This document shows positions 25,878 through 34,468 of a stretch of DNA of 64,000 nt, one piece after another. The stretch spans positions 2,480,001-2,544,000 of the forward strand of contig OZ257133.1 in the NCBI GenBank assembly GCA_965279135.1, in the 5' to 3' direction. Numbering within the stretch: position 1 is the first letter of the stretch; each line of letters begins with the position of its first letter. The notes beneath the pieces are model-generated. The model saw only the letters and a program-made list of their open reading frames with translations, did no database searches and had not been told where the DNA came from. Position numbers and translations under genes: made by a program. Source of the DNA: Croceimicrobium sp965279135. Lineage in GTDB: Bacteria; Bacteroidota; Bacteroidia; Flavobacteriales; Schleiferiaceae.

Positions 25878-28772
25878 TTAAGAAAGCGTCTTCTTAACCT
25901 CTACTTCTTCATATCCTTCGATGATATCACCGACTTTGATGTCATTGTAGTTCTTGATGTTCAAACCACATTCGTAGCCTTTCTTCACTTCTTTAACATC
26001 ATCCTTGAAGCGTTTCAACGAAGCTAGTTCTCCGGTGTAAACAACTACACCATCGCGAATCAAGCGCACCTTAGTATTTCTAGTGATCGTACCGTCCAGT
26101 ACATAACATCCAGCGATGGTTCCAACTTTGGAAATCTTGAATGTCTCGCGGATTTCAACGTTACACACCACCTCTTCTTTGACCTCAGGAGATAGCATAC
26201 CTTCCATGGCATCTTTAATCTCATTGATCGCATCGTAAATGATGGAGTACAAGCGGATATCCACGGTTTCCTTCTCTGCCAGACGACGTGCATTAGCGGA
26301 AGGACGTACCTGGAAGCCAACGATAATCGCATCAGAAGCCGCAGCAAGTAGAATATCACTTTCTGAAATCTGACCTACCGCTTTGTGAATGATATTCACC
26401 TGAATTTCTTCCGTAGACAGTTTCTGTAAGGAATCGCTAAGCGCTTCGATAGAGCCATCCACATCACCCTTTACAATCACGTTCAACTCCTGGAAGTCAC
26501 CAACCGCCAAACGACGACCGATTTCCTCGAGGGTAAGACTCTTTTGAGTACGGGCGGTTTGCTCGCGCTGTAACTGAGTTCGTTTAGCGGCGATGTTCTT
26601 CGCTTCACGCTCATCTTCCATTACCACAAAACTATCACCAGCCTGTGGAGCACCGTCGAGACCTAAAATTGTAATCGGACGTGCGGGACCGGCCTCATCA
26701 ATGCGATGTCCACGCTCATCAAGCATGGCTTTTACCTTACCGCTGTACTGTCCAGCCAGAACATAGTCTCCAACTCCTAAGGTTCCGTTTTGTACCAGAA
26801 TTGTGGCTACATATCCACGGCCTTTATCCAAGGCCGCTTCAATTACGGTACCATTACTACGACGATCAGGGTTAGCCTTAAGGTCTAGTAATTCCGCTTC
26901 TAACAGCACTTTTTCTAACAATTCATTCACTCCATCTCCGGTTTTAGCAGAAATATCATGTGATTGAATCTTACCTCCCCAGTCTTCCACAAGAAGGTTC
27001 ATGCCAGCTAATTCTTCCTTAATCTTATCTGGGTTCGCCGTAGGGCGATCTACCTTGTTTATAGCGAACACGATTGGCACACCCGCTGCCTGCGCATGGG
27101 AAATTGCTTCTTTTGTTTGGGGCATCACAGCATCATCCGCTGCAATTACGATAATCGCCACATCGGTTACCTTGGCACCCCTGGCCCGCATCGCGGTAAA
27201 GGCTTCGTGACCCGGCGTATCCAGGAATGTAATGTTCTGACCACTCTCCAGACCCACAGAATAAGCCCCAATATGCTGGGTAATACCACCACTTTCACCG
27301 GCGATTACATTGGCTTTACGCACATAATCCAGGAGCGATGTTTTACCGTGATCAACGTGTCCCATTACCGTTACGATCGGAGCGCGTGGTTTCAAATCAT
27401 CTTCCAGATCCTCCTGCTCAACAATCGCGTCTGTAACTTCGCTGTCCACAAATTCAACCTGGTAACCAAACTCTTCTGCTACAATGCTGAGTGTTTCAGC
27501 ATCTAAGCGCTGGTTCAGAGTAACCATCATTCCAAGGGACATACAAGATGAGATAACCTGGGTAGGAGCTACGTCCATCATTGTAGCCAACTCACTTACC
27601 GTTACGAATTCAGTAACCTTAAGCACCTTGTCTTCCTCCTGCTGCATAGCCTCATTGAGGGCATCCTGCTCGCGGCGTTCTTGCCGTTTTTCACGACGAA
27701 GTTTGGCTCCTTTATTCTTACGACCTCCGGTTAATTTCTCCAGGGTCTCTTTAATCTGTTTTTGTACTTCTTCTTCCGTAAGCTCTTGCTTCGGCTCATT
27801 CTTTCTGCCGCGTCCTCTGCGGTTTCCGCCAGCATTATTATCTCGACGATTTCCTCCTTGACCTTGAGTCTTATTGGGCGCTGGATCAGTACTTATACGC
27901 TTGCGTTTGCGCTTCTTTTTAAGATCTTCCTTGTTATCGCTACTTGAGGCTACCTTCTTCTTCGGTTTCTTCTCAAATTTGGATAAATCAACTTTCTGAC
28001 CAGTAAACTTAGGACCACTTAAACGCTCATATTTCGTTGTAATGGTATCATCCCCAGTTTTAGCTTCTCCTTCAGTCGCTTCTGCCGCCGGAGCTTCTGC
28101 TTCTGTTTTAGGCGCATCACTTTCTGAACTGGCTTCTACGGCTGGAGCTTCTTCCTCTTTCTCAGCCGGAGCTTCCTGCTCTTCGCTTTTTTCAGCGATA
28201 GGCTCTTCTTTAACCTCTTCCTGAACCTCTTCTGCAGTTTCCTCGGCAACAGTTTCAGTAGCCGCCCCTTCTGCCGGAGCTTCTTCTGCAGGCTCTTCCG
28301 TTTCTGCTAACGGAGCCTCTTCAACCGGTTCAGCTACTTCCTCTTTAACCGGCTCAACTTCCTGTGGCGCTTCCTCCTGAGTCTCGGCGGCAACCGGTGC
28401 CTCCTCTTCTACTGGAGCAGCCTCTTCCTGAGCAGGCGCAGCGGGTTTATCAAGATCGATTTTACCCACCATTTTCGGCCCACTTAAGGTTGGGCGCTCA
28501 ATACTCTCAGTTTCGGGCTTGTTTTCTTCCCGTTCACGTAACATGGCCTCCTTCTCCTGCTGCTTCTGGCGAACTACCTCTTCAGAAGCCTCTTTCTTGG
28601 CCTTGTCTGGTGCAAATTTTTCCAGGACTTTTTGGATATACTCTCCAGAAATCTTGGTATTGGGACGTAAGCGTTCCTCTACCCCAAGTTCTTCAAGGTA
28701 TTCGGAAACAGTGCTTACTCCAATGTTGCACTCTTTAGCTAATTGACTAAGTCGTAGCGACTTTTCAGTCAT
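25878..28772 (-). CDS. infB: Translation initiation factor IF-2
   Basis: IF-2 is the GTPase that places initiator tRNA on the 30S subunit and promotes subunit joining. The 964-residue protein starts with an IF2_N module (LRLSQLAKECNIGVSTVSEYLEELG). A long low-complexity region rich in Glu, Ala and Pro follows (about residues 60-240), then a Lys/Arg-rich linker, then the core. GTPase motifs are GHVDHGKTSLLD, DTPGHEAF and NKVD. Domains for fMet-tRNA binding follow (SDAIIVGFQVRPSANARRLAE). It is the last gene of rimP-nusA-infB, 14 bases after nusA, and ends at a strong terminator. Confidence 0.96.
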   Translation of the reverse strand: MTEKSLRLSQLAKECNIGVSTVSEYLEELGVEERLRPNTKISGEYIQKVLEKFAPDKAKKEASEEVVRQKQQEKEAMLREREENKPETESIERPTLSGPKMVGKIDLDKPAAPAQEEAAPVEEEAPVAAETQEEAPQEVEPVKEEVAEPVEEAPLAETEEPAEEAPAEGAATETVAEETAEEVQEEVKEEPIAEKSEEQEAPAEKEEEAPAVEASSESDAPKTEAEAPAAEATEGEAKTGDDTITTKYERLSGPKFTGQKVDLSKFEKKPKKKVASSSDNKEDLKKKRKRKRISTDPAPNKTQGQGGNRRDNNAGGNRRGRGRKNEPKQELTEEEVQKQIKETLEKLTGGRKNKGAKLRREKRQERREQDALNEAMQQEEDKVLKVTEFVTVSELATMMDVAPTQVISSCMSLGMMVTLNQRLDAETLSIVAEEFGYQVEFVDSEVTDAIVEQEDLEDDLKPRAPIVTVMGHVDHGKTSLLDYVRKANVIAGESGGITQHIGAYSVGLESGQNITFLDTPGHEAFTAMRARGAKVTDVAIIVIAADDAVMPQTKEAISHAQAAGVPIVFAINKVDRPTANPDKIKEELAGMNLLVEDWGGKIQSHDISAKTGDGVNELLEKVLLEAELLDLKANPDRRSNGTVIEAALDKGRGYVATILVQNGTLGVGDYVLAGQYSGKVKAMLDERGHRIDEAGPARPITILGLDGAPQAGDSFVVMEDEREAKNIAAKRTQLQREQTARTQKSLTLEEIGRRLAVGDFQELNVIVKGDVDGSIEALSDSLQKLSTEEIQVNIIHKAVGQISESDILLAAASDAIIVGFQVRPSANARRLAEKETVDIRLYSIIYDAINEIKDAMEGMLSPEVKEEVVCNVEIRETFKISKVGTIAGCYVLDGTITRNTKVRLIRDGVVVYTGELASLKRFKDDVKEVKKGYECGLNIKNYNDIKVGDIIEGYEEVEVKKTLS

Positions 28773-28786
28773 GAAATTGATTTAAA

Positions 28787-30022
28787 TTATTCTTCAAATT
28801 CGGCGCGCAATATACTGCGGACCTCCTCAATTGTTTCTTCTTCTAAATCTGTCCGCGAAAGTAACTCTTCTACGGACAGTTCTAATACGCTTTTAGCGGT
28901 ATCACAACCAATAGACTTGAATGCTTGAATCACCCAATCTTCGATCTCATCGGAGAATTCGGTCAATTCTACATCCTCATCTTCATCTACATCGCGGTAA
29001 ACGTCAATCTCGTATCCGGTTAGCTGACCCGCTAATTTAATGTTCAATCCACGCTTACCAATAGCAAGGGATACCTGATCTGGCTTAAGATACACGTCAG
29101 CACGACTATTATCCGTATCCAATTGGATACTGCTAATCTTAGCCGGACTTAAAGCCCTTTGAATTAGTAATTGATCATTATTGGTGTAGTTGATCACATC
29201 AATGTTCTCATTACCCAGCTCGCGCACGATTCCGTGAATACGACTTCCTTTCATACCTACACAAGCTCCTACCGGATCAATACGATCATCATACGACTCC
29301 ACCGCTACCTTGGCCTTGTCGCCTGGCTCACGTACTACTTTCTTCACAGTGATCAAACCGTCAAAAACCTCAGGGATTTCCTGCTCAAATAGTTTTTCAA
29401 GAAAACGCTCATCCGTACGAGAAAGAATAACTACGGGCTTAGTTCCGCGTAAATCCACATCTCTAACTACCGCTCGGATGGTATCACCTTTACGGAAGAA
29501 ATCGCGAGGGATTTGCTGATCCTTAGGCAGGATCAATTCATTTTGATCATCGTCATAAATAATTACCGCTCGGGGACGAACGTGATGCACTTCTCCCGTA
29601 AGGATCTCTCCTTCAAGGTCCTTGTACTTCTTATAGATGATTCCATTGTCGTGCTCCTGAATCTTCTGCACCAAGTTTTGACGAAAGGCCAATACAAAAC
29701 GACGACCCTGATCAATCAACTTTAATTCCTCAGATACTTCCTCACCAACTTCAAAATCAGGCTCGATTTTTATCGCCTGACTTAATTCGATTTCGGTATT
29801 TTCATCCTCTACATCACCGTCTGCAACGATCACCCTGTTTCTCCAAATCTCGAGGTCTCCTTTATCTGGATTCACAATGATGTCGAAATTATCGTCGCTG
29901 CCATACTTCTTCCGAAGTTGGTTACGTAAAGCGTCCTCAAGGATTGCCATCAAGGTAACCCTATCGATATTTTTTTCGTCCTTAAACTCGGCAAAACTTT
30001 CAATGATAGCCTGATTTTCCAT
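28787..30022 (-). CDS. nusA: Transcription termination/antitermination factor NusA
   Basis: NusA binds RNA polymerase and modulates pausing, termination and antitermination. The 411-residue product shows the N-terminal polymerase-binding domain (MENQAIIESFAEFKDEKNID), an S1 domain (GEILTGEVHHVRPRAVII) and KH domains (DRIDPVGACVGMKGSRIHGI and VSLAIGKRGLNIKLAGQLTG). A short acidic C-terminal helical part resembles a single acidic repeat. It lies 14 bases downstream of rimP in the standard order. Confidence 0.95.
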   Translation of the reverse strand: MENQAIIESFAEFKDEKNIDRVTLMAILEDALRNQLRKKYGSDDNFDIIVNPDKGDLEIWRNRVIVADGDVEDENTEIELSQAIKIEPDFEVGEEVSEELKLIDQGRRFVLAFRQNLVQKIQEHDNGIIYKKYKDLEGEILTGEVHHVRPRAVIIYDDDQNELILPKDQQIPRDFFRKGDTIRAVVRDVDLRGTKPVVILSRTDERFLEKLFEQEIPEVFDGLITVKKVVREPGDKAKVAVESYDDRIDPVGACVGMKGSRIHGIVRELGNENIDVINYTNNDQLLIQRALSPAKISSIQLDTDNSRADVYLKPDQVSLAIGKRGLNIKLAGQLTGYEIDVYRDVDEDEDVELTEFSDEIEDWVIQAFKSIGCDTAKSVLELSVEELLSRTDLEEETIEEVRSILRAEFEE

Positions 30023-30036
30023 AGCTGCCTTAATGC

Positions 30037-30504
30037 TTAATTGAACCTGACTTGAACCCGCGCGTCTTCTATTTCCTGCAGGTTTAGTTTCACGTCTTTT
30101 TTAACCGTTACTTTTCCTTTTCCAATTTCTTTAGGCACTCGCTCACTCCACTCCAAGCTTATTTCATCTGCTTCAAAAGCGACTAATTCCCCTTGGTATT
30201 TTGAACCGTCTGTGGTTTTCACCTTTAAATCGCGCCCAATATTCTGTTGATACTGCTCTCGCACCTTTAAAGGACTGCCAACCCCAGGTGAACTCACCTG
30301 TAATTCAAAATCTTCTTCCTCCCGATCCAAATTGTGCTCTATGCCTCTTGAAATAGCCGTAAGCCCCTCTAAGCTAATGCCTTCCATAGTATCAACTAAT
30401 ACCTGTATTACATTACCAGGAGCAATTTGAAAGTCGACCAGGAACGCATCCTGTTCTACTAAAGCGGCATCCAAAAGTGTTTGAACCTTTTGCGGATCGA
30501 TCAT
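30037..30504 (-). CDS. rimP: Ribosome maturation factor RimP
   Basis: RimP assists late assembly of the 30S subunit. I chose ATG 30504 (MIDPQKVQTLLDAALVEQDA, 155 residues), the usual family start. The open frame extends 12 codons further, but that would translate through the leader hairpin. Motifs include the acidic segment GLTAISRGIEHNLDREEEDFELQVSSPGVGSPL, where VSSPG is the family signature. It is first in the rimP-nusA-infB operon, as in most bacteria. Confidence 0.92.
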   Translation of the reverse strand: MIDPQKVQTLLDAALVEQDAFLVDFQIAPGNVIQVLVDTMEGISLEGLTAISRGIEHNLDREEEDFELQVSSPGVGSPLKVREQYQQNIGRDLKVKTTDGSKYQGELVAFEADEISLEWSERVPKEIGKGKVTVKKDVKLNLQEIEDARVQVRFN

Positions 30505-30518
30505 ATAGCCTAATAAAA

Positions 30519-30538
30519 GAGGGGACAGCAGTCCCCTC
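30519..30538 (-). promoter_or_regulatory. Perfect hairpin in the rimP-nusA-infB leader
   Basis: GAGGGGAC (30519-30526) pairs with GTCCCCTC (30531-30538) around loop AGCA, an 8-bp GC-rich stem. On the reverse strand it is followed by TTTTATTA and then, after 14 bases in all, by the rimP ATG. It lies between the -7 box at 30549 and the start codon, so it should be in the 5' end of the mRNA. It could end cobB transcripts, attenuate the operon or stabilise the mRNA; the sequence alone does not decide. Confidence 0.65.
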
Positions 30539-30548
30539 AAAGTGGCGG

Positions 30549-30556
30549 CAAATATA
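30549..30556 (-). promoter_or_regulatory. -7 box of rimP-nusA-infB
   Basis: TATATTTG on the reverse strand fits TAnnTTTG and lies 44 bases before ATG 30504, in the gap between cobB and rimP. No exact TTG occurs at -33. A start about seven bases downstream would place the hairpin at the very 5' end of the transcript. Confidence 0.5.
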
Positions 30557-30581
30557 CAATTATTTCACGTTAAAACCTTTA

Positions 30582-31334
30582 CTAAAAAGACTTTAAAACC
30601 TCGCGTAGAATTTGCAATCCCTGGGAGGCTCCATAAGGTAAGTGTAAAAGGGGACCGCTTGATCGCGCATCAACCTCATTTGGATCTATTAGCAGAACCG
30701 GACAATCCTGATCTATCATTTGCAACAAGGATGCCGCCGGATATACCTGAAGAGAACTACCCACCACGATCATCATTCCGCAATCCCTTAGTAAAGCGAT
30801 GGCATCGTCCATTGCCGGAACCATTTCTCCAAACCAAACCACATGTGGTCGAAGTTGAGATCCTTTTTCACAAGAGTCTCCAATTTTCAATTCCCAACCC
30901 TCAATAGGATATATCAAGGATTCATCCACCGTACTGCGGGCTTTGCGCAATTCCCCATGCAAATGCAAAACCTCTTTACTTCCAGCTCTCTCATGAAGAT
31001 CATCAATGTTCTGGGTGATGATACGAACTTCATATTCACTTTGTAGTGCAGCTATAAGCTCATGTCCGTCATTTGGTGAAACCTCAAGCAACTGTTTACG
31101 ACGCAAATTGTAGAAATTGAGCACTTTGACCTGATTCTTCCTCCAGGCTTCCGGAGTTGCTACCTCCTCAATGGGGTGTTCCTCCCACAATCCTCCTTTG
31201 TCGCGAAAGGTGCTAATCCCGCTCTCCGCGCTCATTCCAGCCCCACTAAACACAATTATTGGACGGGATGTCGTAAATTGAGCCTTTATTAAGAAGTTAT
31301 TAAGCCTTTCGGCGGATTTTTCGGGAATGTACAT
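30582..31334 (-). CDS. cobB: Sirtuin-type NAD-dependent deacylase lacking zinc cysteines
   Basis: Sirtuins remove acyl groups from lysines using NAD. The 250-residue product has the NAD-binding motif FSGAGMSAESGISTFRD, the TQNIDDLHERAG motif and the catalytic histidine in LHGE, followed by RPHVVWFGE as in class III enzymes such as CobB. Unusually the four cysteines that normally hold structural zinc are missing: the region after LHGELRKARST contains one Cys (GDSCEKGSQLRPH). I believe this is a recurrent Bacteroidota variant. The gene sits upstream of rimP on the same strand, separated by a promoter and hairpin. Confidence 0.88.
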   Translation of the reverse strand: MYIPEKSAERLNNFLIKAQFTTSRPIIVFSGAGMSAESGISTFRDKGGLWEEHPIEEVATPEAWRKNQVKVLNFYNLRRKQLLEVSPNDGHELIAALQSEYEVRIITQNIDDLHERAGSKEVLHLHGELRKARSTVDESLIYPIEGWELKIGDSCEKGSQLRPHVVWFGEMVPAMDDAIALLRDCGMMIVVGSSLQVYPAASLLQMIDQDCPVLLIDPNEVDARSSGPLLHLPYGASQGLQILREVLKSF

Positions 31335-31397
31335 GTCTTTACGTCTTTAAAAATGGACCTTTCGTCTAAATTTAATAGCCAGCCAAGAATCTCCATT

Positions 31398-31405
31398 TAC
31401 ATTTG
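31398..31405 (+). promoter_or_regulatory. -7 box of the receiver-HEAT-glycosyltransferase operon
   Basis: TACATTTG fits TAnnTTTG and lies 35 bases before ATG 31441. No TTG is visible at the -33 distance. Confidence 0.45.
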
Positions 31406-31440
31406 ATCTCGATAAAAGTCCGCCTTTAATTATTAATGTC

Positions 31441-31818
31441 ATGAGTGATAAAGCAAAAATTCTAATTGTAGACGACGAACCTCTGATTCGCGATGCATTG
31501 GCCTTTAAATTGACCAAGGACGGATATGATGTGGATACCGCCGAGGACGGCGAGAAAGCCATTCAAAAAATTGAAAGTGAAGAATATCATATTATAATCA
31601 GTGATATAATGATGCCTTTTATCAGTGGTTTCGAACTGGTAAAAATTCTCAAGGAAAGAGGCACCGATGCTCCGGTATTAATGCTTACCTCCTTAAATTC
31701 AGAAACAGCGGTGTTGAAGGCCTTCGACCTTGGAGCAGATGATTTCATGACCAAGCCTTTCAGCCCCAATGAGCTTTCTGTGCGCATCAAGAAATTGCTG
31801 AAAAACAGCAAAAAATAA
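31441..31818 (+). CDS. Stand-alone receiver-domain response regulator
   Basis: The 125-residue protein consists of one receiver domain. Acidic residues Asp 11 and Asp 12 (LIVDDEP), the phosphoacceptor Asp 55 (IIISDIMMP), the conserved Thr in LMLTS and Lys in MTKPF are all present, so it should be phosphorylated by a histidine kinase. No output domain is attached and no kinase is adjacent. The next gene begins three bases after its stop and encodes a membrane HEAT-repeat protein, then a polysaccharide synthase. The receiver probably acts by binding one of these products, which is an inference from context. Confidence 0.9.
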   Translation: MSDKAKILIVDDEPLIRDALAFKLTKDGYDVDTAEDGEKAIQKIESEEYHIIISDIMMPFISGFELVKILKERGTDAPVLMLTSLNSETAVLKAFDLGADDFMTKPFSPNELSVRIKKLLKNSKK

Positions 31819-31821
31819 GTC

Positions 31822-32943
31822 ATGCGACAGTTCATTATCGACATATACTATTTCCTACTGGCTCTTGAGCCCAGGTATAAGATTGTAATTATACTGGTAA
31901 TAGCACTGCTTATCCTCGCAGCGGTAATGATCTCTGTTGTATTACGTGAACGCTCTCGAAAGAATAGTATTGAAGCACGGGAACGTCGCATTAAGCGTCA
32001 GGTAGAACCCATTATACAGGAAGTGGTGTTTACCGATCTTGACGCTAGTGATTTCAAGGATGCAGTCAAAAAGATCAACCGGATTGTAGACTCTACCCTC
32101 TACCGGAGATCAAACATGAACATCCTTAATGAACTGATTCTCTATTACCACCGAAATCTCGGAGGAGAAGCTTTTGAGAGACTGGAGAACCTCTATCGTG
32201 AAATAGGCCTAAAGCAAATAGCATTAGAAAACCTGCGCAATGGAGAGTGGCATGTTCGCGCGAAGGCCATTAATGATTTGAGCACCATGCGCATGGGAGA
32301 AACTCTCTTTGAAATCCTTCAGTATACCGATGCCGACAATATGCATGTGCGTAATGAGGCACAGTACGCAGCGGTTAAACTAGGGGGTAAAAAGGCGATG
32401 AGCTTCTTAAATGACCTGGAGTCTCCCATGAGTGAATGGCAACAAATCCGTTTGTTGGATCAATCGCGCAAGTTCGAGTACGAGCTTATTGACAATATTG
32501 GCCCCTGGCTAAAGTCTAAGAATGACACGGTTGTGATCTTTGCATTAATCTTAATGCGCCACCTTAATCAATATCACGAGCGCAATCAACTGCGTAAACT
32601 CCTTTATCATCGGAATGAAAGAGTGCAGGAGAAAGCAATTGAAACGGCTCAGGAATTGGCTTATTTCGACGCGATCGAAAACCTCTACGAAGTATTTGAA
32701 CTCACTAAAAACATTAGAGTAAGATGTAAGGTATTACGCGCAATGGGTGAACTTGGTGGATCTAAGGAGGCGGGATTCTTGCGTGAGGTATTGGTTTCTC
32801 ACAAAGAATACGACTTGGTAATGGAAGCAGCTAAAGCGCTCAAGCGAATGGGACGTCATGATGTGCTTACCGGATACCGCGAAAACGAACTTTCTGAAAA
32901 AGGAGAAAACATCGTAAAACACGTTCTCGATGATAGAATATGA
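31822..32943 (+). CDS. Membrane-anchored HEAT-repeat protein
   Basis: The 373-residue protein has one N-terminal membrane helix (YKIVIILVIALLILAAVMISVVL, about residues 19-41) and a basic segment. Helical repeats of HEAT type follow (WHVRAKAINDLSTM, HVRNEAQYAAVKLGGKKAMSFL, ERVQEKAIETAQELA, IRVRCKVLRAMGELG). Such repeats serve as protein-binding scaffolds. The gene is three bases after the receiver gene and overlaps the glycosyltransferase gene by 14 bases, so the three products are probably made together and may form a complex at the inner membrane. No enzyme motif is present. Confidence 0.85.
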   Translation: MRQFIIDIYYFLLALEPRYKIVIILVIALLILAAVMISVVLRERSRKNSIEARERRIKRQVEPIIQEVVFTDLDASDFKDAVKKINRIVDSTLYRRSNMNILNELILYYHRNLGGEAFERLENLYREIGLKQIALENLRNGEWHVRAKAINDLSTMRMGETLFEILQYTDADNMHVRNEAQYAAVKLGGKKAMSFLNDLESPMSEWQQIRLLDQSRKFEYELIDNIGPWLKSKNDTVVIFALILMRHLNQYHERNQLRKLLYHRNERVQEKAIETAQELAYFDAIENLYEVFELTKNIRVRCKVLRAMGELGGSKEAGFLREVLVSHKEYDLVMEAAKALKRMGRHDVLTGYRENELSEKGENIVKHVLDDRI

Positions 32944-34468
32944 TACTCAGAATTCGCTAGTAGATATTCTCATCTATATCTTCTACTTCATTACCTACGG
33001 TTATACCGTATTTGTAATGATATCCTACCTTATTCTTGGCGTGATTTCGGTAATTCAGGCTCGTAAATACCTGCGCCGAAACACTTATACCGATTACTTG
33101 AATATTCTTCAAAGCCCGGAAGCTCCTTCTGTTTCCATCCTGGCGCCGGCCTATAATGAAGAAGCAACTATCATTGAAAACATCCGATCGCTACTTTCTG
33201 TCCGCTACCCTAATTTCGAGGTGATCGTAGTAAACGACGGAAGTAGAGACCGCAGTCTTACCAAGCTGATCGAGGAGTATCAATTAGAGCCCGTAAACTT
33301 TGCGGTGAACTATAGGATTGAGACTAAAAAAGTTAAAAACGTTTACAAATCAAAAAACCCTACCTACAACAATTTGGTAGTGGTTGATAAAGAGAATGGC
33401 GGTAAATCAGATGCCTTGAATGCCGCCCTAAACGTTTCGACCGGCGATTACACTTTAAACATTGATGTTGACTGTATTCTGGAAGAGGATTGTCTGTTGA
33501 AACTGATGAAGCCTTTCCTGGAGGAAACCGATAAGAACATGATCGCTACCGGAGGTGTGGTGCGTATTGCAAACAACTGCCGTGTAGAGAAGGGTCGAAT
33601 CGTGGAAGTAAACGTTCCTAATAAACTCCTGGCTCAATTTCAAACCCTGGAATACCTGAGATCCTTCCTCTTGGGTCGTGTGGCCTGGGGTTCCCTGGAT
33701 GGTCTTCTATTAATTAGTGGTGCCCTGGGTGTGTTTCAAAAAGACCTCGTGATTCGCTGCGGTGGTTACGACAAAGACACTATTGGTGAGGACATGGAGC
33801 TAACGGTACGTATGCGCCGCTATGCTCGTGAAAAAGATATCGACTACGTAGTAGGTTTTGTACCGGATCCCCTCTGTTGGACGGAGGTACCAGAATCCTG
33901 GTCTGTTTTACGTCGTCAACGGAATAGGTGGACTCGCGGTGCAGTGGAAACTCTGCTTTCTCACAAGCGATTGTTCCTCAATCCTTTTTATGGAAAAATC
34001 GGGATGATCTCTTACCCTTATTGGCTGCTTTTCGAATGGCTCGCTCCTTTAATTGAGGCTTTTGGTATCATACTCTTAATCCTGTTTAGTTTACTGGGAG
34101 TAATCAACATTAGCTTCCTCTACCTTTTCATTGCTTTGATTTACGGTTATACGGTTGCCTTCACCATTGCGACTTTATACATCGAGGAAATCACCTTCTT
34201 CCAATACAAGAAGCGGCGTCAGCTATTGCGATTAGTATTGGCTGGATTGATAGAACCCATCATTTTTCACCCCTTCGTAGTGTACTGTTCCGTTACCGGA
34301 AACTGGGACTATTTCTTTGAAGGTAAGAAAGCATGGGGATCTATGAAGCGGGTAGGATTCTCGAAACCGGGAGGCGATCGAGGAAGAAAGATTACCGGCG
34401 GGAAGAAGAATCAACCCAAAAGTGGTCCGATCCCAAGCAACAGTATTCGTACGCGTCCGGCTACTTAA
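32930..34468 (+). CDS. Processive family 2 glycosyltransferase (polysaccharide synthase)
   Basis: The 512-residue protein has two N-terminal membrane helices (about residues 12-42), a cytosolic GT-A domain and several C-terminal helices (about 355-440). All signatures of processive GT2 synthases are present: VNDGS (Asp 103), DVD (179-181), GED (286-288) and QRNRW (330-334). These are shared by cellulose, hyaluronan and poly-N-acetylglucosamine synthases, so it likely polymerises a beta-linked exopolysaccharide and moves it across the inner membrane. The tail is basic and disordered. There is no PilZ domain, so c-di-GMP control is not indicated; the upstream receiver and HEAT proteins may regulate it instead. 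The stop overlaps that of the convergent next gene by three bases. Confidence 0.88.
   Translation: MIEYDTQNSLVDILIYIFYFITYGYTVFVMISYLILGVISVIQARKYLRRNTYTDYLNILQSPEAPSVSILAPAYNEEATIIENIRSLLSVRYPNFEVIVVNDGSRDRSLTKLIEEYQLEPVNFAVNYRIETKKVKNVYKSKNPTYNNLVVVDKENGGKSDALNAALNVSTGDYTLNIDVDCILEEDCLLKLMKPFLEETDKNMIATGGVVRIANNCRVEKGRIVEVNVPNKLLAQFQTLEYLRSFLLGRVAWGSLDGLLLISGALGVFQKDLVIRCGGYDKDTIGEDMELTVRMRRYAREKDIDYVVGFVPDPLCWTEVPESWSVLRRQRNRWTRGAVETLLSHKRLFLNPFYGKIGMISYPYWLLFEWLAPLIEAFGIILLILFSLLGVINISFLYLFIALIYGYTVAFTIATLYIEEITFFQYKKRRQLLRLVLAGLIEPIIFHPFVVYCSVTGNWDYFFEGKKAWGSMKRVGFSKPGGDRGRKITGGKKNQPKSGPIPSNSIRTRPAT

Noticed and set aside
27001..28746. Forward-strand frames within infB
   Set aside because: Shadows of the long IF-2 frame, caused by the Glu/Ala/Pro-rich region and general coding bias.
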